Below, piece by piece: positions 7,976-12,098 of a DNA stretch of 12,098 bases. The notes beneath the pieces were generated by a model that was not told where the DNA came from, did not search any database, and saw only the letters and a list, made by a program, of their open reading frames with translations. The translations under genes were made by a program, and so were the position numbers. This DNA is from an uncultured Bacteroidia bacterium (GTDB lineage Bacteria > Bacteroidota > Bacteroidia > Bacteroidales > CAJPTX01), in contig CALHZE010000133.1 in NCBI GenBank assembly GCA_938040915.1, positions 1 through 12,098 of the forward strand, written 5' to 3'. Numbering within the stretch: position 1 is the stretch's first letter; the number at the start of each line of letters is the position of its first letter.

Positions 7976-8458
7976 ATGACTCAAATCCGGATTGGCTCAG
8001 GCTACGACGTGCACCGTTTGGTGGCAGGTCGTAGCCTTGTTTTATGTGGTGTGGTCGTCCCCTCGCCCGTCGGGGAGGAGGCGCACTCTGATGGCGACGT
8101 GGCGCTCCACGCGCTTTGTGATGCCCTTTTGGGTGCGCTTGCCTTGGGCGACATCGGTAAGCTCTTTCCCGACACCGACCCACAGTATAAGGACGTTGAT
8201 AGCCGTCGGCTTCTCCGCGCTGTGCATGCTGAGGTGGTGGCGCGGGGGTGGCGGGTCGGCAATCTAGACCTTACGATCTTGTTACAGACACCGAAGTTAC
8301 GACCGCATATTGACGCTATGCGTGAGGTGTTGTCAACCGACCTTGCCTTGCCGTTAGATTGTGTGAGTGTCAAGGCGACCACGACCGAGCGTTTGGGTTT
8401 CGTCGGGCGTGGCGAGGGGATTGCTGCCGAAGCAGTGGTTTTGCTGGAGCGGGACTAA
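7976..8458 (+). CDS. ispF: 2-C-methyl-D-erythritol 2,4-cyclodiphosphate synthase
   Basis: IspF converts CDP-methylerythritol 2-phosphate to methylerythritol 2,4-cyclodiphosphate with release of CMP, in the non-mevalonate isoprenoid pathway; it is a cytoplasmic homotrimer. The 160-residue protein is of normal length. Zinc ligands are Asp11 and His13 in GYDVH and His45 in HSDGDVALHAL. LGDIGKLFPDTDP at 58-70 and the KATTTERLGFVGRGEGIA block at 133-150 are hallmark motifs for substrate and cytidine binding. The ATG at 7976 is chosen because the family starts a few residues before the RIGSGYDVH block; longer in-frame reading into porV is not credible. With a 16-base gap it should share the porV transcript. 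No clear Shine-Dalgarno sequence is visible, which is common in Bacteroidota. Confidence 0.96.
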   Translation: MTQIRIGSGYDVHRLVAGRSLVLCGVVVPSPVGEEAHSDGDVALHALCDALLGALALGDIGKLFPDTDPQYKDVDSRRLLRAVHAEVVARGWRVGNLDLTILLQTPKLRPHIDAMREVLSTDLALPLDCVSVKATTTERLGFVGRGEGIAAEAVVLLERD

Positions 8459-8480
8459 GAGGAAGGGGGCAAAAGCCCTA

Positions 8481-8516
8481 AGCAGACGCGCATCACGTTG
8501 CGTCTGTACTACAAAA
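8481..8516 (+). repeat. REP-like palindromic repeat, copy 1
   Basis: CAGACGC at 8483-8489 and GCGTCTG at 8500-8506 form a perfect 7-bp stem around a 10-base loop, followed by a tail ending in CTACAAA. Copy 2 at 8538-8566 has the same core (GACGC, ATCACGTTGCGTC, CTACAAA) but lacks two bases (GC) before ATCACG. No T-run follows on either strand, so an intrinsic terminator is unlikely. The copy sits in the gap between the convergent ispF and rimM genes. Confidence 0.7.
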
Positions 8517-8537
8517 ACACCCCTTGCGTATCATTTA

Positions 8538-8566
8538 AGCGGACGCATCACGTTGCGTCCCTACAA
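8538..8566 (+). repeat. REP-like palindromic repeat, copy 2
   Basis: GGACGCA at 8541-8547 pairs with TGCGTCC at 8554-8560 around a six-base loop, followed by CTACAAA. It lies in direct orientation to copy 1, about 57 bases further on. Both arms carry the same change relative to copy 1 (GGAC...GTCC against AGAC...GTCT), so the stem is kept by paired substitutions. This suggests selection on the hairpin or descent from a repeat family in which hairpin shape matters, such as REP elements moved by RAYT transposases. No RAYT gene is in the window. Confidence 0.7.
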
Positions 8567-8612
8567 AGATCATTGGGATTATCCCCTCGCACGGAGATTT
8601 GCGCGTGTCTCG

Positions 8613-9182
8613 CTACCCCAATAACCCCTCGGCGATTTGCAGTGCCAACGAGGGGTCTTGCGCCGAGGGCAAGCGCCGGATCAAGTCGGGGTGTATCGGG
8701 ACAAGCACCTCCTCCCCCGTCGGGCGCGCCACCACCAGTAGGGTGCTGTAAGAATATTGCTCGTAACCCACTACCTCGCCCACCAGCGCTTGATGCTGGT
8801 CTACGAGCGTGCAACCGATAAGGAGATCGAGCGGCATCTCCTCTTCTTCGTCCTCTTCGAGCGCAAGAAACGCCGAGACGGGGAGGAGAAGCTCTGCCCC
8901 ACAAAGCTCGGTCGGTAGGAGTCCATCACGCCCTGACTCAAAGTAAAGCACCAGACTCCCCTCTGCGCGTTCCTCTGCATTCACAAGCTTAAAGGGCACG
9001 GGCAACCCGTCAAGCGCAACAAAGAGAAAATCACCCGCCGCATGGGGGATTTGCTCCAACACAAAGGGATCGTAGCACTGGGCTACGATCCCTCCGTTAA
9101 TTCCTATCGTCTTTACAAGACGTCCCCACGCGCGAAACGCCTCTCCCATGGGGGAGACGCTTGTAGGGGCAAGGTCGGTCAT
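8613..9182 (-). CDS. rimM: Ribosome maturation factor RimM
   Basis: RimM helps mature the 3' domain of 16S rRNA in the 30S subunit and binds S19; it is cytoplasmic. The 189-residue protein has the N-terminal RimM barrel, with WGRLVKTIGINGGI at 19-32 standing for the usual G-x-I-x-K-x-x-G-I-x-G signature, and a central ALDGLPVPFKLV block. A PRC-barrel follows at about 118-172 (LIGCTLVDQHQALVGEV, VLVPIHPDLIRR). The two are joined by a strongly acidic linker at 109-115 (EEDEEEE). The ATG at 9182 overlaps the rpsP stop codon by one base, which suggests translational coupling. Met12 at 9149 is an alternative start closer to the family's usual N-terminus. rpsP-rimM is a common gene pair across bacteria. 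Confidence 0.92.
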   Translation of the reverse strand: MTDLAPTSVSPMGEAFRAWGRLVKTIGINGGIVAQCYDPFVLEQIPHAAGDFLFVALDGLPVPFKLVNAEERAEGSLVLYFESGRDGLLPTELCGAELLLPVSAFLALEEDEEEEMPLDLLIGCTLVDQHQALVGEVVGYEQYSYSTLLVVARPTGEEVLVPIHPDLIRRLPSAQDPSLALQIAEGLLG

Positions 9183-9706
9183 TATGCTTCTGCCGGAGTC
9201 CCTTCTGCCGGCGCTGCTTCACTTTCCTGAGTAGCCTCGGCTGCAGCAGCCGCCTTACGTGCTTGTTGCGCCTTGATACGCGCTTCGTTTATCTTAGACT
9301 CAGCGGCAAGACGAGTCTTTGCCGTGTTTTGCTTCTTAGAGGAAAGCTCTTGACGCTTAGCCTCGATCTTCGCTTCCTTTTCCTGCATCCAAGCTGCGAA
9401 ACGACGATCGGCTTCTTCTTGCGAGAATGCTCCCTTGGCTACCCCACCTTGGAGGTGCTTACGCAACAAAACCCCCTTGTAAGAGAGGATGCGGTTGGTG
9501 GTCAACGTGGGCTGTGCCCCTTGGGTGAGCCAATAGAGCGCACGCTCTACGTCGAGGTCGATGGTGGCGGGGTTGGTCATCGGGTCATACGAACCGATGC
9601 GCTCAATGAAACGCCCATCGCGCGGTGCACGACTGTCGGCAACCACGATGTGATAGAAAGGTCTAGCCTTGCGCCCGTGACGGCTTAAACGTAACTTAAC
9701 TGCCAT
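9182..9706 (-). CDS. rpsP: 30S ribosomal protein S16
   Basis: The first 90 or so residues are a clear S16: MAVKLRLSRHGRKARPFYHI, then VVADSRAPRDGRFIERIGSYDP, and ALYWLTQGAQPT. S16 binds 16S rRNA in the 5' domain and is needed for 30S assembly. At 174 residues the protein is about twice the length of the E. coli form (about 82). The extra part (about 92-174) is a charged, helical Lys/Glu/Ala-rich extension ending in a low-complexity Ala-Glu-Pro stretch, as seen in Bacteroidota S16. The gene is first in an rpsP-rimM operon, 79 bases after the restriction enzyme gene on the same strand, with its own good -7 box in that gap. Confidence 0.97.
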   Translation of the reverse strand: MAVKLRLSRHGRKARPFYHIVVADSRAPRDGRFIERIGSYDPMTNPATIDLDVERALYWLTQGAQPTLTTNRILSYKGVLLRKHLQGGVAKGAFSQEEADRRFAAWMQEKEAKIEAKRQELSSKKQNTAKTRLAAESKINEARIKAQQARKAAAAAEATQESEAAPAEGTPAEA

Positions 9707-9734
9707 TTTAGTAAAACTCGTTTATGAATGACTG

Positions 9735-9757
9735 GCATACACACACTCTCTGTATGC
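9735..9757 (-). promoter_or_regulatory. Hairpin in the rpsP 5' leader
   Basis: GCATACA at 9735-9741 and TGTATGC at 9751-9757 form a perfect 7-bp inverted repeat with a nine-base loop. It would lie at the very 5' end of the predicted rpsP transcript, about 28 bases before the start codon. It could stabilise the mRNA, take part in ribosomal-protein feedback, or be chance. No T-run follows, so a terminator for the upstream restriction operon is less likely. Confidence 0.4.
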
Positions 9758-9767
9758 TTATACGCCA

Positions 9768-9775
9768 CAAAGGTA
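9768..9775 (-). promoter_or_regulatory. Bacteroidota-type -7 box for rpsP-rimM
   Basis: On the minus strand this reads TACCTTTG, an exact fit to TAnnTTTG, with a TTG 16 bases upstream that could serve as a slightly close -33 element. The box lies 61 bases before the rpsP start and ten bases past the restriction enzyme stop codon. The start of transcription would be near 9762. Confidence 0.6.
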
Positions 9776-9785
9776 GTAATTTTCC

Positions 9786-11084
9786 CTAGAGCAATCCCCC
9801 CGCGGGTTCCCTTCGCAACCACCCAAACCACGCCACGACCGTCGCAGCTCGACGCCTCAGCGTGCTCGGCGAAAGACGAGGCAACCACGGGGCTATAAGC
9901 GACATCACCTGTTCGGTTGTGAGTGGCTGCCCCTCGCCCGCCAGATAGGCTTGACACACGGCGCGAAAGGGCGGGTGGGCAAACAGTTTTTCAAACAGTG
10001 CGATATGCCGCCCGTAGAGCGACTGTGAAAATATCCACTCGCCACGTTGCGTAAGGCGATAACGCCCCGAGCGTCCCACACCGACCTCGTCAATGAGACC
10101 AAGATACCTCCCCGCCGCAAGGTAATAGTCGGTCTGGCGAGCTGCGAAACCATACCGTTGCGTGATACTCGGCTTGTCGATGGGTGCTTGCGTGTAAAGT
10201 ATCTCACAAAGATTGACCAAGCGCTCAAAACTATCTGCCTGTGGGAAGGGGAGGTGGGGCTCGGGCTCAACGCGCGTACTGGCAAGCAAGGAACGCATTG
10301 AGGCAAGAGAAAATGACTCGTCATCAATGCGATAGCGTTGACTCTTTACAAGCTCGATGGAATGGTAGTGACTCTCTACCGAAAAACGATACTCGCGAAG
10401 GTGAAACGTACCATCCGTATACGTGAGATAGAGCAAACGTACAGGCTTGCGGACACGCGAACACCAAAGACGGTAAGGGTAGTAGAGTTGCCGCACGATA
10501 AAGTCGTCTGCCAAGTGATTCTTAGCCTCTATCAGATAAAGCGCCTCTGCCGATTCGTAACCGGCGTCTATCTCCACCTGCGCATTCTCCACCTGTAAGC
10601 GGAGGGACTGGGTCGTTGTCGCTATTTCAAATGCAAAACGTCCTGTCCCCATGCGCCCCCCAACTGAAGCATAAAAAGGGGTATCGTCGCCCGTAAAGTG
10701 CTTGAAAATACCCAAGTGTAGTGCAAGGAGAATGGCGCTAGATTCGTTAGAAATGAGCTCTGGGCGCAGGCTCTCTAGCGACAACGTCGGTTTGATATGA
10801 AGGATCGGGACGCGTGACGTATCAAAGTGTTGATAGGCAAGAAAACGCCCAATGGTATATGTGCCACGAGAGGTCGGGAGGATCGCAAGGTGGTTCGCAC
10901 GAAAAAGTTCGGGGAGTTGCGTGCTATGGTCAAACTTGGTCATAAGCCGTGCCTCTCGCACAGCGTTAATCTCCGTGGCAGAGATTTCTACACAAGGGGC
11001 TTCTTTGAGACGCTCAAGGAGGGTGTGGGTGGTAAAGAGGCGTTCCCACGCACGGTCATTTTTAGACCCCTCAACATTCGACAT
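9786..11084 (-). CDS. Type II restriction endonuclease, PD-(D/E)XK fold
   Basis: The enzyme would cut double-stranded DNA at the site protected by the methylase encoded just upstream. The 432-residue protein shows a PD-(D/E)XK core: Asp173 in VEIDAG and the E-x-K pair Glu186/Lys188 in LIEAKN, followed by DDFIVRQLYYPYRLW, a block I recall from proteins annotated 'type II restriction enzyme' (DUF6996/DUF6997). The N-terminal block at about 48-85 (MTKFDHSTQLPELFRANHLAILP) fits the same family. Residues about 283-350 look like a winged helix, probably for DNA recognition. It is much longer than DpnII or MboI (about 280-290 residues) and lacks obvious likeness to them. The start overlaps the methylase stop region by 14 bases, so translation is probably coupled. 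No control (C) protein gene is seen. The family call is solid; the cut site is unknown. Confidence 0.82.
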   Translation of the reverse strand: MSNVEGSKNDRAWERLFTTHTLLERLKEAPCVEISATEINAVREARLMTKFDHSTQLPELFRANHLAILPTSRGTYTIGRFLAYQHFDTSRVPILHIKPTLSLESLRPELISNESSAILLALHLGIFKHFTGDDTPFYASVGGRMGTGRFAFEIATTTQSLRLQVENAQVEIDAGYESAEALYLIEAKNHLADDFIVRQLYYPYRLWCSRVRKPVRLLYLTYTDGTFHLREYRFSVESHYHSIELVKSQRYRIDDESFSLASMRSLLASTRVEPEPHLPFPQADSFERLVNLCEILYTQAPIDKPSITQRYGFAARQTDYYLAAGRYLGLIDEVGVGRSGRYRLTQRGEWIFSQSLYGRHIALFEKLFAHPPFRAVCQAYLAGEGQPLTTEQVMSLIAPWLPRLSPSTLRRRAATVVAWFGWLRREPAGGLL

Positions 11085-11937
11085 AGTTGCGAATAATGAG
11101 CTCGGAAACTGCCCCTCGCCCCGTACCCTTCGAGTTCACCGCTCGCACCGCCTGCACCGTCGTAAGCTCAAACTCGGCATAGAGCTCGCGAATGAGCGGC
11201 GTATCAGAATTCGACTGCATAAAGCGCACCCCACGCCGATGGAGTGCACGACACGCGTCGCGCAACCGCTCCTGATCGCTGGCTTTCCACCCTCCCTGCA
11301 CATAGCCCGTAAAGCTCGAGGTGTCTGAGAGCGGGTGATAGGGAGGGTCGAGGTAAACGAATGCCGTCGCGGGGAGTTGCTCTAACACCTCTTGGTAGTC
11401 TCCATGGGTGAGAGTGACCTCCGCATGGTTGAGGTAGTGGCTCACCGCGAGGATGTTCTCTCGATTGACAATATTGGGGTGCTTGTAACGCCCGTAAGGC
11501 GAGTTAAACTCGCCCGCATTATTGACGCGAAACAGCCCGTTGTAACAAGTCTTGTTGAGATAGATAAACCGCGAGGCGCGCTCAAGTGGCGAGCGTGAGG
11601 CGAAGTTGGGGTCGCGGTCTTGCATCCGGAGCTGGTAGAAATACTCAGACGTGTTGAGGTGTTGCCCCAGATGGGAAACGAGCTCGTGGGGCGTATCGCG
11701 TACGACGCGATACATGTTCATCAGCTCTGCGTTGAGGTCGCCGACCACAGCCCTCCGTGGCTGTAGCGCCCAAAGGAGCGCCCCACCGCCGAGAAAGGGT
11801 TCGCAATAGGGGGTCTCCTGCCACCCCTTGGGCAGATGAGACTGTAGCGTAGGCAACAATTGCCGTTTCCCTCCCGCCCATTTCACAATAGGCGCGATAG
11901 CGGGTTGTGTTCCTTTTGTCTGCTGTACTTTGGGCAT
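11071..11937 (-). CDS. Dam-like (D12 class) N6-adenine DNA methyltransferase
   Basis: The protein transfers a methyl group from S-adenosylmethionine to adenine N6 in DNA, protecting host sites from the nuclease encoded next to it. The 288 residues carry the D12 motifs in alpha-group order: VKWAGGKRQLLP at 18-29 (motif X), CEPFLGGGALLWAL at 45-58 (motif I, AdoMet binding), VVGDLNAEL at 64-72 (motif II), RFIYLNKTCYNGLFRVN at 123-139, and catalytic DPPY at 197-200 (motif IV). Most relatives methylate GATC, but EcoRV-type methylases (GATATC) belong to the same family, so the target is not settled. I chose the ATG at 11937, not the in-frame GTG at 11973, because a perfect -7 box lies between them and would leave the GTG untranscribed. 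The gene is first in the operon. Confidence 0.93.
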   Translation of the reverse strand: MPKVQQTKGTQPAIAPIVKWAGGKRQLLPTLQSHLPKGWQETPYCEPFLGGGALLWALQPRRAVVGDLNAELMNMYRVVRDTPHELVSHLGQHLNTSEYFYQLRMQDRDPNFASRSPLERASRFIYLNKTCYNGLFRVNNAGEFNSPYGRYKHPNIVNRENILAVSHYLNHAEVTLTHGDYQEVLEQLPATAFVYLDPPYHPLSDTSSFTGYVQGGWKASDQERLRDACRALHRRGVRFMQSNSDTPLIRELYAEFELTTVQAVRAVNSKGTGRGAVSELIIRNYVEC

Positions 11938-11947
11938 CTCGGTTGGG

Positions 11948-11955
11948 CAAAGGTA
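11948..11955 (-). promoter_or_regulatory. Bacteroidota-type -7 box for the restriction-modification operon
   Basis: On the minus strand this reads TACCTTTG, identical to the rpsP box and an exact fit to TAnnTTTG. It ends ten bases before the methylase ATG, so the mRNA would begin only about five bases before the start codon (near-leaderless). No clear -33 TTG is visible upstream; the region between is CT-rich. Confidence 0.5.
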
Positions 11956-12050
11956 GGAAAAAAGGCTGACCACGCCCCTGCCTATCCTCTCATCATTGCC
12001 CTATAATGGCTGCTAGCCGGCGCTGGCGTAATTCTCTGAAAAGTGACTAA

Positions 12051-12087
12051 GTTCGTGACAGAGTTCGGTGCACAACCGTACACGAAC
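12051..12087. repeat. Interrupted inverted repeat at the right edge, upstream of the restriction-modification operon
   Basis: GTTCGTG at 12051-12057 pairs with CACGAAC at 12081-12087. Inside, CGGT at 12066-12069 pairs with ACCG at 12075-12078, giving a nested hairpin around GCACA. Read on the minus strand it is followed by TTAGTCACTTTT, a poor T-run. It could be a weak terminator for a minus-strand gene beyond the window, an operator, or chance. I see no gene in 11974-12098. Confidence 0.35.
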
Positions 12088-12098
12088 CAGCCTAGCTG

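Noticed and set aside
8481..8566. The two hairpins as intrinsic terminators for ispF and rimM
   Set aside because: Neither strand has a T-run after the stems; the shared flanks point to a repeat family instead.
8498..8904. Pro/Arg-rich frames on both strands between ispF and rimM (8498-8821 plus, 8548-8904 minus)
   Set aside because: Low-complexity, GC-driven frames that overlap the REP-like repeats and the rimM PRC-barrel coding sequence.
9685..9957. Minus-strand frame of 90 codons overlapping the end of the restriction enzyme gene and the rpsP promoter
   Set aside because: It spans the rpsP promoter and leader and overlaps the better supported endonuclease frame; it has no recognisable features.
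11938..11973. GTG start at 11973 for the methylase
   Set aside because: The extra 12 residues are not family-like and a perfect -7 box lies between this GTG and the ATG at 11937.
12030..12098. Possible tRNA fragment suggested by GTTCG and paired arms near the right edge
   Set aside because: No cloverleaf can be built: there is no acceptor pairing or anticodon arm of the right length, and the arms nest as one hairpin.

Overview
The window looks like chromosomal DNA of a Bacteroidota (Bacteroidales) species, most likely Porphyromonas or a close relative with a fairly GC-rich genome. Four things point there: a recognisable PorV of the type IX secretion system (T9SS), a BspA-like surface protein with DUF285 repeats, a ribosomal protein S16 with the long Ala/Lys/Glu-rich tail usual in this phylum, and Bacteroidota-type -7 boxes (TAnnTTTG) instead of sigma-70 boxes. 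The genus is an inference from protein resemblance and promoter style; no 16S or other definitive marker is present.

Layout, left to right. (1) 1-1523, minus strand: the first 507 codons of a secreted BspA-like leucine-rich-repeat protein whose 3' end lies outside the window. (2) 1691-5788, plus: a 1365-residue DUF4011 / superfamily 1 helicase / Vsr-like nuclease fusion, the domain order of the single-gene anti-phage system Hhe; its nuclease domain appears to have lost expected residues. (3) 5823-8458, plus: a HAD-IIB phosphatase, then porV, then ispF 16 bases behind porV. (4) 8459-8612: a convergent gap holding two copies of a short palindromic, REP-like repeat. (5) 8613-9706, minus: rpsP and rimM, overlapping by one base, behind a good -7 box. 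(6) 9786-11937, minus: a type II restriction-modification operon, a Dam-like N6-adenine methyltransferase followed by a 432-residue PD-(D/E)XK endonuclease with a 14-base overlap. (7) 11938-12098: a promoter region and an inverted repeat, with no gene seen.

How the parts relate. The BspA-like protein carries a signal peptide; if its missing end holds a T9SS sorting domain, it would be a client of the machine to which PorV belongs. The helicase fusion and the restriction-modification pair are two independent candidate defence loci placed on either side of core genes for secretion, isoprenoid synthesis and ribosome assembly, so this is not one contiguous defence island. No stretch longer than about 170 bases lacks a gene.

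I did not find a clearly unprecedented system. The most distinctive points are the helicase fusion with an apparently degenerate nuclease domain, a restriction enzyme unlike the DpnII/MboI enzymes usually paired with Dam-like methylases, the regular eight-unit repeat with a cysteine in every unit, and the two REP-like palindromes.
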